This document shows, in pieces, positions 17,463 through 25,662 of a stretch of 64,000 nt of DNA. Below the pieces are notes generated by a model. It ran no database searches and had not been told where the DNA came from. It saw nothing but the letters and a program-made list of their open reading frames with translations. Origin of the DNA: JADGHX01 sp037200125 (GTDB lineage: Bacteria; Pseudomonadota; Gammaproteobacteria; Steroidobacterales; Steroidobacteraceae); assembly GCA_037200125.1 (NCBI GenBank), contig JBBCGS010000007.1:868001-932000 (forward strand), written 5' to 3'. The translations under genes and the position numbers were made by a program. How positions within the stretch are numbered: the stretch's first letter is position 1; each line of letters opens with the position of its first letter.

Positions 17463-18529
17463 GCCGTCACTCCGATTGCGGCGTTGAAGATGGGACGCAA
17501 CTGTTCGCACTCCTTCAGGAAAGCATCATGACCGTATACAGAAGAGATCTCGTGCAGGCGGCCCGCGGGCAGCCTCGCTACCATCGTGCGAACGTCGCCG
17601 AGCGGCACGAGTTGGTCTTCACGAATGGCGACCGCCGCGGTGGGCACGAAGATGCGCGACGCCTCTACGCGATGCAGGTCGATGGATTCGGAAAGACAAA
17701 GAAACGATTCGGGACGCGTCCGCGCGGCGTAATCCGCGCCGCGCGCGAAGAGATAGTCCTCGACCGGGAAGACGAAGCCCTGCTCGCCCTGCGTGGCCGC
17801 GCCGCCGAAGCGCGCGGCGAACTCCTCGCTGCTGCGGTAGGTGGACATGGCGAGCGCGCGTGCGAGCTGCACACCTTCCTTCGACTTGCCGACATCGAGG
17901 CCGAAGCGAACGATGCGACGCTGAACGCTGCGCCAGGCTGTCGCCATCGGGTGCGCACGATCCGCTGCGCCGATCACGAGCAGCTGTGAAACGCGCTCCG
18001 GATACCGCTCGCCAAACGCGAGCGCCACCATGCCGCCATACGAACCACCGGCAATTGCGCGCAGTGATTTGATGTTGAGGTGATCGAGCAGCGCGACGAG
18101 CACCGCGGCCTGGTCGTAGCTCGAAATCGTGGGGAACGCTTCGCCTTCGCGCGGCCCCGTGGTATCGCCGCTGCCGCCGAGAAAATCGAAGCCGAGCACG
18201 CGGACGCGGTTCGAATCGAGCGGGCAGCCGGCGCCGGCGATCTGGCCCCACCAGCTATGCTTGGGATCTTCGGTCGTGCACGCGCGCCGATTGGCGGAGA
18301 TACCGCCCAGCGCGCAGACCACCGGCGCATCCTCCGGCCCGACGAGGCGCCACGCGATATGCACGTTCGCAAGCTTGCCGCCGTGATGAAGCGGCATCTC
18401 GCCCGACATCTCCAGCACGCCCTCATGGGCGATGATGTCCGCATCGACGGCATGCGCGGGCGCACGACCGTGGGTCTGGTTCGAACCAGAACGGGACTTG
18501 CTGGGGACGGACTTGAGCGAGGCGTTCAT
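17459..18529 (-). CDS. metX: homoserine O-acyltransferase MetX
   Basis: This alpha/beta-hydrolase-fold acyltransferase activates homoserine as its O-acetyl or O-succinyl ester for methionine synthesis. The 356-residue protein has CALGGISANRRA near residue 93, DFLGGSGDTTGP, the nucleophile serine in GGSYGGM near residue 163, and C-terminal Asp/His regions (AIREDQLVPL and YGHDAFLKE). Family members from Xanthomonas-like bacteria use succinyl-CoA, so the acyl donor is left open. It is the first gene after the riboswitch leader, and metB overlaps its end. Confidence 0.88.
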   Translation of the reverse strand: MNASLKSVPSKSRSGSNQTHGRAPAHAVDADIIAHEGVLEMSGEMPLHHGGKLANVHIAWRLVGPEDAPVVCALGGISANRRACTTEDPKHSWWGQIAGAGCPLDSNRVRVLGFDFLGGSGDTTGPREGEAFPTISSYDQAAVLVALLDHLNIKSLRAIAGGSYGGMVALAFGERYPERVSQLLVIGAADRAHPMATAWRSVQRRIVRFGLDVGKSKEGVQLARALAMSTYRSSEEFAARFGGAATQGEQGFVFPVEDYLFARGADYAARTRPESFLCLSESIDLHRVEASRIFVPTAAVAIREDQLVPLGDVRTMVARLPAGRLHEISSVYGHDAFLKECEQLRPIFNAAIGVTA

Positions 18530-18681
18530 TCGGATGCTCCGCGGTCAAAAGCCAAAAACGGCTCATCGTGACTCGCAGAGCACCCGCGGTGAGGCGGGCT
18601 TGGGCTATGTCCATCATCCGCTTGCACGGACGCTACACAACCTGCTCATCTGCCGATCCCTCCTGGTGTAAGCCAAGGGGA

Positions 18682-18778
18682 GCGCAGGAGTTGGCACCTT
18701 GTCCAGACGGGTTAAGTCTGGCGGTTGCCCCGGCTTCAAAGGGCCTTTTCCCTCAGCCGGTCTCGATGAGTGGCGCGC
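18682..18778 (-). promoter_or_regulatory. SAM-I (S-box) riboswitch upstream of metX-metB
   Basis: Read on the minus strand, the leader shows the S-box core in order. CTCATCGAGA is at 18770-18761, then GGCTGAGGGAAAAGGCCC with the kink-turn, TTTGAAGCCGGGGCAACC, a P3 hairpin (CCAGAC...GTCTGG), then AAGGTGCCAACTCC and a closing P1 strand TGCGC. These match the consensus bases that bind S-adenosylmethionine. It lies about 150 bases upstream of metX. Two smaller hairpins between it and the start codon (CCCGC..GCGGG, and AGCC-GTTTTT-GGCT followed by TTTT) could form the expression platform. High SAM should switch the operon off. Confidence 0.87.
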
Positions 18779-18858
18779 AGTCTAGGGTTAGGGGCGGCGA
18801 TGCGTCAATGATTTGCCTCTTAGGACATCGTTTTCTGTTATTGAGGGCTTCCGAAGCC

Positions 18859-20286
18859 TTATTCCTCGACGCCAGAGAGTGGCGGAGCCACCTCCTCCAG
18901 CGACCGCCGCTCGGCGGGCACCGCCAGCCACCAGGCAAGGATCCCCGCGAAAAGCATGAGGCCAGCTCCAAAGGCATAGCCCCCGGCGATCGAGGCCGGC
19001 TTGCCGCTGCCAATCAGCGTCCCGAAAACCCACGGCGCGGCGACGCCTCCCAGGCCCGTGCCCAACGCGTAGAAAACCGCAATCGCAAGCCCCCGCACTT
19101 CGAGCGGAAAGCTTTCGCTCACGGTGAGGTAAGCCGAGCTCGCCGCGCAGGATGCGAAGAAGAACACCGCCGAAAACGCAGCCGTAAGCGTAATCGCCGT
19201 AAGCGCCCCGTTCAGAAACAGAAGCGCCGTCGCTCCGAGCAGCAACCCCGAAATCACATACGTCCCCGCGATCATCCGCCGTCGCCCCCAGTGGTCGAAC
19301 AGCCACCCGAGCACGAGCGGGCCCGTGAAGTTCGAGAGGGCGAATGGCACGATGTACAGGCCCGTTTCGTTACCCGGCACCTGGAAGAAAGTCGCCAGCA
19401 CGAGCGCGAACGTGAAGAAGATGGCGTTGTAGAAGAACGCCTGCGCCGCCATGAGCACGAGGCCCAGCACGGCGCGCCTGGGGTAGAGCCGGAACAGCGA
19501 CACGGCGAGGTCGACCAGATTGGCGGCGCGGTGCCGGGCATGCAGCCGGATGCGAGGCGCGGGTCCCGACTCCATCGTTTCCGCCCTGCTCTCGATGCTC
19601 TCGACGATTCGCTCCGCTTCATCGACACGGCCGTGGATCATCAGCCAGCGCGGGCTTTCCGGCAGGAAGCGCCTGAACACAAGCACCACCGCGCCCAGCA
19701 CGGCCCCGATCCCGAATGCGATTCGCCAGCCGATATCGGCGGGAAAGCGCCCAGGCGCGAGCAGAATCAGCGTGCCGAGCGACCCGAGCAGCGCTCCGAG
19801 CCAGAAGCTCCCGTTGATCGCAAGGTCGGTGCGGCCCCGATAGCGCGCCGGGATCAGCTCCTGAATCGCCGAGTTGATGGCGACGTACTCCCCGCCAATC
19901 CCGCAGCCCGTCAGGAATCGGAACAGCGCGAACACCCCAAACGATGGCGCAAAAGCCGTCGCCGCCGTCGCGACCAGATAGAGCCCGAGGGTTATGAAAA
20001 AGAGCTTTCGCCGGCCCAGGAGATCGGTCAGCCAGCCGAACACCAGAGCGCCGATCACCGCCCCCGCAAGGTACGCGCTGGCCGAGGCTCCAACCTCGGA
20101 GTCGGTGAGCTGAAGGAGCGGGCTCTCCTCGAGCGCGGTCGAGACCGCTCCCGCGAGCGTGACCTCGAGCCCGTCCAGAACCCAGGTGATGCCGAGCGCG
20201 GCCACCACGAGCCAGTGAAAGCGGCTCCAGCGCAGCCGATCCAGCCGCGCCGGCACGTCCGTCTCGATGATGCGCGCCCCGTCCAT
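18859..20286 (-). CDS. MFS transporter, sugar-porter-like
   Basis: A 475-residue major facilitator with about 12 membrane spans. It carries the loop 2-3 motif GWLTDLLGRRKL near residue 85, GGEYVAINSAIQELIPARYRG after span 5 and PESPRWL in the central loop, the last typical of sugar/organic-acid porters. In the second half the matching loop motif reads GWLFDHWGRRRM. The substrate is unknown. ATG 20286 gives a normal N-terminus; the frame extends upstream across the his operator, which is unlikely to be coding. It diverges from the hisR-like gene and shares the intergenic region with the palindromic operator, so it may belong to the same regulon. Confidence 0.82.
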   Translation of the reverse strand: MDGARIIETDVPARLDRLRWSRFHWLVVAALGITWVLDGLEVTLAGAVSTALEESPLLQLTDSEVGASASAYLAGAVIGALVFGWLTDLLGRRKLFFITLGLYLVATAATAFAPSFGVFALFRFLTGCGIGGEYVAINSAIQELIPARYRGRTDLAINGSFWLGALLGSLGTLILLAPGRFPADIGWRIAFGIGAVLGAVVLVFRRFLPESPRWLMIHGRVDEAERIVESIESRAETMESGPAPRIRLHARHRAANLVDLAVSLFRLYPRRAVLGLVLMAAQAFFYNAIFFTFALVLATFFQVPGNETGLYIVPFALSNFTGPLVLGWLFDHWGRRRMIAGTYVISGLLLGATALLFLNGALTAITLTAAFSAVFFFASCAASSAYLTVSESFPLEVRGLAIAVFYALGTGLGGVAAPWVFGTLIGSGKPASIAGGYAFGAGLMLFAGILAWWLAVPAERRSLEEVAPPLSGVEE

Positions 20287-20354
20287 GCCGGCGCCGTCGC
20301 ATGCGCCGTGCCCGGCGCGGACCCGCTGGCGGCCCGGCCCGCCGTCGTGGTAAC

Positions 20355-20372
20355 GTACTAGCGCGCTAGTAC
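20355..20372. promoter_or_regulatory. 18-bp perfect palindrome resembling the trp operator (probable HisR operator)
   Basis: GTACTAGCGCGCTAGTAC at 20355-20372 is a perfect inverted repeat ending 11 bases before the ATG of a TrpR-family gene. Enterobacterial TrpR operators have the form GTACTAGTTAACTAGTAC, so both CTAG half-sites and outer bases are the same and only the central four differ. A repressor bound here could block both the his operon and the divergent MFS gene. Confidence 0.75.
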
Positions 20373-20383
20373 ATTGGAACGTC

Positions 20384-20743
20384 ATGAAAACCCACCGCAA
20401 CGTCACCCCGCGCCAGGAAGTGCTGGCGGAAAAGAAGCTGTTCTCCGCAGTGGCGGCCCTGCGCTCGCCCGAGGAGTGCAAAGCCTTCTTCAGGGACCTG
20501 TGCACGCCCGCCGAGATCCAGGCGATGGCGGATCGCTGGGCGGTGGTGGAGTTCCTGCGGAAGGGCCTGCCCTACCGCGAAATCCACCGGCTCACCGGTG
20601 TCAGTGTGACGACCATCGGGCGTGTCGCCCGGTTCGTCGTGACGGGTAATGGCGGCTACCAGCTCGCCGCTCAACGAATCGAAGGTCACGGCAAACGCAA
20701 TGGCGAAGTTCCCCGCAAGCTCGAGGTCGCCCGCCATGGATGA
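20384..20743 (+). CDS. hisR: TrpR/YerC/YecD-family repressor, probable histidine regulator HisR
   Basis: This is a 119-residue all-helical DNA-binding protein of the TrpR superfamily. The core RDLCTPAEIQAMADRW is followed by the helix-turn-helix GLPYREIHRLTGVSVTTIGR at about residues 62-81. The C-terminal 30 or so residues are basic and poorly conserved. TrpR-family regulators linked to his genes in Xanthomonadales have been named HisR, and the position here, heading the his operon behind a trp-like operator, matches. Histidine as corepressor is inference. The 3' end overlaps hisG by eight bases. Confidence 0.83.
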   Translation: MKTHRNVTPRQEVLAEKKLFSAVAALRSPEECKAFFRDLCTPAEIQAMADRWAVVEFLRKGLPYREIHRLTGVSVTTIGRVARFVVTGNGGYQLAAQRIEGHGKRNGEVPRKLEVARHG

Positions 20744-21632
20744 CACGCGCCTCAAACTGGCCGTCCAGAAGTCTGGCCGCCTCACCGACCCGTCGCTCGA
20801 CCTGCTGGTTCGCTGCGGTCTCAAGATATCGCGCGGCAAGGACCAGCTCATGGCGTACGGCGAGAACATGCCGCTCGACGTGCTGTTCGTGCGCGACGAC
20901 GACATTCCGGATCTCGTGCAGGAAGACGTGTGCGACCTTGGCCTCGTCGGGCTCAACGTGCTCGAGGAGAAACGGCTGGAGCTCGCCGCGCAAGGCACCC
21001 AGGCGCGCTTCAAGCAGCTGCGCACGCTGGATTTCGGGCGTTGCCGGCTGGCGCTCGCCGTGCCGGATGGCTTCACTTACGAAGGGGCCGCGTCGCTGCG
21101 CGGCCGGCGCATCGCCACGACATACCCGTTCACGCTCGCGAACTATCTGCGCGAGCGCGACGTGAAGGCGGACATCGTCACGCTCTCCGGCGCGGTGGAA
21201 ATCGCGCCGCGCCTCGGCCGCGCGGACCTCATCTGCGATCTCGTCTCGACCGGCTCCACGCTCCAGGCCAATCACCTGAAGGAAGTAGAGACGGTGATGG
21301 AGAGCTACGCCGCGATCATCCGTACGCCACTCGACCTCCCGCCCGCGAAAGACGAATGGGTGGAACGCATGCTCATGCGCATCGATGGCGTTCAGCAGGT
21401 TCGCGAGAGCAAGTACATCATGCTGCATGCGCCACGCTCGGCGTTGGCGGAGATTCGCCGTCTGCTGCCCGGCAGTGAATATCCCACGATCATCCCGCTC
21501 GAAGGCTCACCGGACAAAGTGGCGATCCATGCCGTGTGCCGCGAGAACGTGTTCTGGGAAACCCTCGAAAGCCTGAAGAAAGCCGGCGCGAGCGCCCTGC
21601 TCGTGTTGCCGGTCGAGAAGATGCTCGCCTGA
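20736..21632 (+). CDS. hisG: ATP phosphoribosyltransferase HisG (long form)
   Basis: HisG joins ATP and PRPP, the first and feedback-inhibited step of histidine synthesis. ATG 20736 begins MDDTRLKLAVQKSGRL and gives 298 residues, the long hexameric form with its own C-terminal ACT-like regulatory domain (about residues 225-298); no HisZ is needed. The PRPP site is in LICDLVSTGSTLQANHL. An upstream in-frame start at 20649 would lie inside hisR and yields a non-homologous N-terminus. It overlaps hisR by eight bases and precedes hisD with only one base between. Confidence 0.95.
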   Translation: MDDTRLKLAVQKSGRLTDPSLDLLVRCGLKISRGKDQLMAYGENMPLDVLFVRDDDIPDLVQEDVCDLGLVGLNVLEEKRLELAAQGTQARFKQLRTLDFGRCRLALAVPDGFTYEGAASLRGRRIATTYPFTLANYLRERDVKADIVTLSGAVEIAPRLGRADLICDLVSTGSTLQANHLKEVETVMESYAAIIRTPLDLPPAKDEWVERMLMRIDGVQQVRESKYIMLHAPRSALAEIRRLLPGSEYPTIIPLEGSPDKVAIHAVCRENVFWETLESLKKAGASALLVLPVEKMLA

Positions 21633-21633
21633 C

Positions 21634-22941
21634 ATGAAGATTTTCGATTGGAACAAGCTCGACTCCGAGGGCCGTCGCGCGGTGCTCGCACGTCCCGCGC
21701 AGGAGGCTCGCCAGGACATCCTGACCAGCACGCGCGAGATCGTTGAGACGGTTCGGCGCGACGGAGATGCGGCGCTTCGCGCCTACACGCTCCAGTTCGA
21801 CAAAGTCGAATTGCACGATCTCGCAGTCAGCAAGGGAGAATTTTCCGCAGCCCGCAAGACGCTCACGGCGAAACAGATCGCCGCGATCGAGCGCGCCATC
21901 GAGAACGTGCGCGCCTTTCACGAGGCGCAGCTTCCCGCACCGCTCTCGATCGAGACGATGCCCGGTGTTCGCTGTGAGCGGGTGATTCGGCCGATCCCCG
22001 CAGTGGGACTCTACATTCCGGCTGGAACGGCGCCCTTGCCGTCCGCCGTCATCATGAGTGCTGTGCCGGCGCGGCTCGTCGGCTGCCCGAAGCGGGTGCT
22101 GTGCACGTCGCCGACGACGAATGGCGGAGCCAATCCCGCTGTGCTCGTGGCGGCCGAGCTGTGCGGCGTCGAAACGGTATTCAAGGTAGGCGGCGCGCAT
22201 TCGATCGCCGCCATGGCCTACGGCACTCAGAGCGTGCCGAAGGTCGACAAGATTTTCGGGCCGGGTAGCGCGCGTGTGACGGCGGCGAAGCAGATAGTCG
22301 CCGCCGACCCGGCGGGTGCCGCGCTCGACCTGCCCGCGGGCCCGTCGGAAGTGCTGGTTATCGCGGACGAGACAGCGCGGCCGGATCTCGTCGCCGCCGA
22401 TCTGCTCGCGCAGGCGGAGCACGACACCACGGCTCAGGCGATCCTCGTCACGACATCGGCGGAGCTTGCGAAGGCCGCGGTCGCTGCCGTCGAGTCGCAG
22501 ATGCGCGAACTGTCTCGACGCGAGATCCTCGAGAGGTCGATCGCCAGCAGCCGCTGCATCGTCGTCCCCGATATGGAAACCGCCATTGCGGTCTCGAACG
22601 ACTATGCCCCGGAACATCTGATCCTTCAGGTGCGCGAATCACGCCAGTGGCTGCCGCAGATCCAGAACGCAGGCTCAGTGTTCCTGGGCCAGTGGACGCC
22701 CGAGCCGATGGGCGACTACTGCTCCGGCACGAACCACGTGCTGCCGACGTATGGTTACGCGCGTGCTTACAGCGGTCTCTCGGTCATCGACTTCGTGAAG
22801 CGCATGACGGTTCAGGAGCTGACGCCGGATGGCCTGCGCTCGCTCGGCCCCACGGCCGTGACGCTCGCGGACCTTGAAGGTCTCGACGCGCACGCCAGCG
22901 CCGTAAGCCGGCGTCTAGCACTGCTAGGCGGTGAGCAATGA
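21634..22941 (+). CDS. hisD: histidinol dehydrogenase HisD
   Basis: HisD is the zinc- and NAD-dependent enzyme that oxidises histidinol to histidine. The 435-residue protein carries VGLYIPAGTAPLPS near residue 125, the family signature region IFGPGSARVTAAKQ followed by DLPAGPSEVLVIAD, QAEHDTTAQAIL with Zn-site residues, and NAGSVFLGQWTPEPMGDY. The gene is complete, of normal length and coupled to hisC by a four-base overlap. Confidence 0.95.
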   Translation: MKIFDWNKLDSEGRRAVLARPAQEARQDILTSTREIVETVRRDGDAALRAYTLQFDKVELHDLAVSKGEFSAARKTLTAKQIAAIERAIENVRAFHEAQLPAPLSIETMPGVRCERVIRPIPAVGLYIPAGTAPLPSAVIMSAVPARLVGCPKRVLCTSPTTNGGANPAVLVAAELCGVETVFKVGGAHSIAAMAYGTQSVPKVDKIFGPGSARVTAAKQIVAADPAGAALDLPAGPSEVLVIADETARPDLVAADLLAQAEHDTTAQAILVTTSAELAKAAVAAVESQMRELSRREILERSIASSRCIVVPDMETAIAVSNDYAPEHLILQVRESRQWLPQIQNAGSVFLGQWTPEPMGDYCSGTNHVLPTYGYARAYSGLSVIDFVKRMTVQELTPDGLRSLGPTAVTLADLEGLDAHASAVSRRLALLGGEQ

Positions 22942-23993
22942 GCTGGATCAGCGACATCGCACGCCCCGAGATCGTTGCCCTCAAGCCGTACGAACACGCA
23001 TCGTGGGAGCCGCATCTCGAACGCATGCATGCCAACGAGTTGCCGTGGCGTTCGGATGCTGACCAGAGCGATGCCGGCCTCAATCGCTACCCGGAGCCGC
23101 AGCCGAAAGAGCTGGTGGCGCGCCTCGCCTCGCTTTACGGGGTTGCGAAGGAGCAGTTGCTCGTCGGACGCGGCAGCGATGAAGGCATCGACCTCCTCTG
23201 CCGTTCGTTCTGTCGCGCGGGCCAGGATTCGATCCTCGTCTGCCCGCCGACGTTCGGCATGTATTCCGTGATGGCGCACGTGCAGGGCGCGGGCGTCGTC
23301 ACCGTGCCGTTGAAGGTGAACGAGAACTTCGCGCTCGACACGGACGAAGTGCTGCGCCAGTGCACGCCGAACGTGAAGGTGCTGTTCCTGTGCTCGCCGA
23401 ACAATCCGACAGGCAATACGATTCCGGCGGACGTGATCCTGCACATCGCAAATCGGCTCGAGGGCCGGTCGATTGTCGTCGTGGATGAAGCGTACGTCGA
23501 GTTCTCGGACTCTCCGAGCCTGATCCCGCGCCTGGGCTCGCTGCCGCAGCTCGCGATCATGCGCACGCTGTCTAAGGCGCACGGCCTTGCCGGGGCGCGG
23601 TGTGGCACGCTCATCGCGAACCCGGAGATCATCACGCTACTGCGCAAGGTCATTCACCCGTACGCCATCACACAGATGACGGTCGAAGCGGCGATGAATG
23701 TTCTGCAGCCTTCGCAGCTGTCGCTCCTGAAGGAGCGTATCGCTTCGATCAAGTCGGAGCGACAACGCATGTTCGAGGCTTTAGGGAAACTCACGGCGGT
23801 GAAGCGCGCGTGGCCGAGCGATGGCAACTTTCTTCTCGCCGAATTTGCCGACCCGGATCGTGCGCTGAAGAGCTCGCGGGCCGCGAATCTGCTGATCCGC
23901 GAAGTACGTGCGCAGTTCGGTCTGCCGCGCACGCTTCGCATCAGCATCGGCACACCCGCGCAGAACGATCGGCTGCTGGAGTCGTTCAAATGA
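22938..23993 (+). CDS. hisC: histidinol-phosphate aminotransferase HisC
   Basis: HisC is a fold-type I PLP aminotransferase converting imidazole acetol phosphate to histidinol phosphate. The 351-residue protein shows NRYPEPQPKEL near residue 51, LFLCSPNNPTGN, VVVDEAYVEFS and the PLP lysine in RTLSKAHGLAGARCG. It overlaps hisD and hisB by four bases each (ATGA), consistent with translational coupling through the operon. Confidence 0.95.
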   Translation: MSWISDIARPEIVALKPYEHASWEPHLERMHANELPWRSDADQSDAGLNRYPEPQPKELVARLASLYGVAKEQLLVGRGSDEGIDLLCRSFCRAGQDSILVCPPTFGMYSVMAHVQGAGVVTVPLKVNENFALDTDEVLRQCTPNVKVLFLCSPNNPTGNTIPADVILHIANRLEGRSIVVVDEAYVEFSDSPSLIPRLGSLPQLAIMRTLSKAHGLAGARCGTLIANPEIITLLRKVIHPYAITQMTVEAAMNVLQPSQLSLLKERIASIKSERQRMFEALGKLTAVKRAWPSDGNFLLAEFADPDRALKSSRAANLLIREVRAQFGLPRTLRISIGTPAQNDRLLESFK

Positions 23994-25063
23994 TCTCGCC
24001 CTCCCCGGTTCTGTTCGTCGACCGCGACGGCACGCTCATCGAGGAGCCGGCCGATCTTCAGGTCGATTCGCTCGCGAAAGTGAAGTTCATGCCCGGCGTG
24101 TTCCCCGCACTGGCGCAGCTTCGCAAGCTCGGCTATCGACTGGTAATGGTGACCAACCAGGACGGCCTCGGCACGTCGAGCTTCCCGCAAGCGAACTTCG
24201 ATGGCGCGCACCAGTTCATGCTCGATGCGTTCACCTCGCAAGGCATCGAGTTCGACGCGGTGTTCGTCTGCCCGCACTTCCAGAAAGACTCTTGCGCGTG
24301 CCGCAAGCCAAAGACACTGCTCGTCGACGACTATGTGCGCGAACAGGGAATGGACGCCGCCCGCAGCGCCATGATCGGCGACCGCGACACCGATCTCGTG
24401 TTCGCGCAGAACCTGAACATCCGTGGCATGAAGGTCCGGCGCAACGGCACGCCGGAGGAAACCTGGCCGGCGATCGTCCGCGAGCTGACGGCACGCCGCG
24501 CGCACACGGAGCGCAAGACGAAGGAGACGCAGGTCGACGTCGCGGTCGATCTCGACGCCACCGAACCCATCCAGGTAAGCACCGGCATCGGCTTCTTCGA
24601 TCACATGCTCGAACAGGTCGCCAAGCACGGCGGCTTCTCTCTTCGCCTCAATTGCAAAGGCGATCTGCATATCGACGAGCACCACACCGTCGAAGACTGC
24701 GCTCTCGCCCTCGGCGAATGCCTGCGCAAGGCGCTCGGCAACAAGGCGGGCATCGGCCGTTACGGCTTCCTGCTTGCAATGGACGAATCGCAGGCGCAGG
24801 TGGCGATCGATCTCTCGGGCCGCGCCTACGCAACGTTCGAGGGCAAGTTCAACCGCGAACAGGTCGGAGGGCTCGCGACCGAGCTCGTGCCGCACTTCTT
24901 CCGCTCGCTCGCGGACACGCTTGGCGCGGCGATCCAGGTGAGTGTGAAGGGCGAGAACTCGCACCACATGGTCGAGGCGTGCTTCAAGGGCGTAGGCCGC
25001 GCGCTGAGGCAGGCGTTCCGTCGCGAAGGCGACGACTTGCCAACGACGAAGGGCGTCCTCTGA
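23990..25063 (+). CDS. hisB: bifunctional histidinol-phosphatase / imidazoleglycerol-phosphate dehydratase HisB
   Basis: This is a two-domain enzyme of 357 residues. The N-terminal HAD phosphatase starts VLFVDRDGTLIEE (catalytic Asp pair) and contains the zinc-binding stretch CPHFQKDSCACRKPK. The C-terminal IGP dehydratase from about residue 168 has GIGFFDHMLEQVAKHGG, DEHHTVEDCALALGE and NSHHMVEACFKGVGRAL, whose histidines bind two Mn ions. This fusion is the gammaproteobacterial arrangement. ATG 23990 overlaps the hisC stop. Confidence 0.95.
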   Translation: MISPSPVLFVDRDGTLIEEPADLQVDSLAKVKFMPGVFPALAQLRKLGYRLVMVTNQDGLGTSSFPQANFDGAHQFMLDAFTSQGIEFDAVFVCPHFQKDSCACRKPKTLLVDDYVREQGMDAARSAMIGDRDTDLVFAQNLNIRGMKVRRNGTPEETWPAIVRELTARRAHTERKTKETQVDVAVDLDATEPIQVSTGIGFFDHMLEQVAKHGGFSLRLNCKGDLHIDEHHTVEDCALALGECLRKALGNKAGIGRYGFLLAMDESQAQVAIDLSGRAYATFEGKFNREQVGGLATELVPHFFRSLADTLGAAIQVSVKGENSHHMVEACFKGVGRALRQAFRREGDDLPTTKGVL

Positions 25064-25662
25064 TGAGTGCCGAAACAGTCATCATCGACAGCGGCGGCGC
25101 GAATCTCACTTCGGTGCTGTTCGCGCTCGAGCGACTGAACGCGCCCGCCACGGTTTCGACCAACCCGGATGTCGTGCGCAACGCGAAGCGCGTGATCCTG
25201 CCGGGTGTCGGCTCCGCGGGTGACGCGATGAAGCGCCTGCGCGCAGCGGGGCTCGCTGAAGTGCTGCCGACTCTCAAGCAACCGGTGTTCGGCATCTGCC
25301 TCGGCATGCAGCTGCTGTTCAGTCACTCGGAAGAAGGCGCCGTGGATTGCCTCGGCATAATCCCCGACACAGTGCGGAAGCTGAAGGCGGAACCCGGTCG
25401 GCCCGTGCCGCACATGGGCTGGAACACGCTCATCCCGCTGCGCGACGACCCGTTGATGGAAGGGATCACGAGCAATGACTACGTCTACTTCGTGCACAGC
25501 TATGCCGCGCCGGTGTCCGACGTGACGCTCGCTCGCACCGACTACGGCACTCAGGTCGCGGCGGTCGTTCGCCGCGGCAATTTCTGGGGCGCGCAGTTTC
25601 ACCCGGAGCGCTCGGCCGCGACCGGCTCGCGCATCCTCGCTAACTTTCTCAGGTTGAGCTGA
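25063..25662 (+). CDS. hisH: imidazole glycerol phosphate synthase glutaminase subunit HisH
   Basis: HisH is a class I glutamine amidotransferase that supplies ammonia to HisF. The 199-residue protein has the oxyanion-strand region PGVGSAGDAM, the catalytic cysteine in GICLGMQLLFS near residue 80, and the His/Glu pair in QFHPERS near the C-terminus. Start and stop overlap neighbours by one base (TGATG) at both ends, so hisB-hisH-hisA are tightly coupled. Confidence 0.94.
   Translation: MSAETVIIDSGGANLTSVLFALERLNAPATVSTNPDVVRNAKRVILPGVGSAGDAMKRLRAAGLAEVLPTLKQPVFGICLGMQLLFSHSEEGAVDCLGIIPDTVRKLKAEPGRPVPHMGWNTLIPLRDDPLMEGITSNDYVYFVHSYAAPVSDVTLARTDYGTQVAAVVRRGNFWGAQFHPERSAATGSRILANFLRLS

Noticed and set aside
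18423..18617. Leader peptide gene between the SAM riboswitch and metX.
   Set aside because: It overlaps the metX start in another frame and shows no Met-rich stretch; riboswitch control explains the leader.
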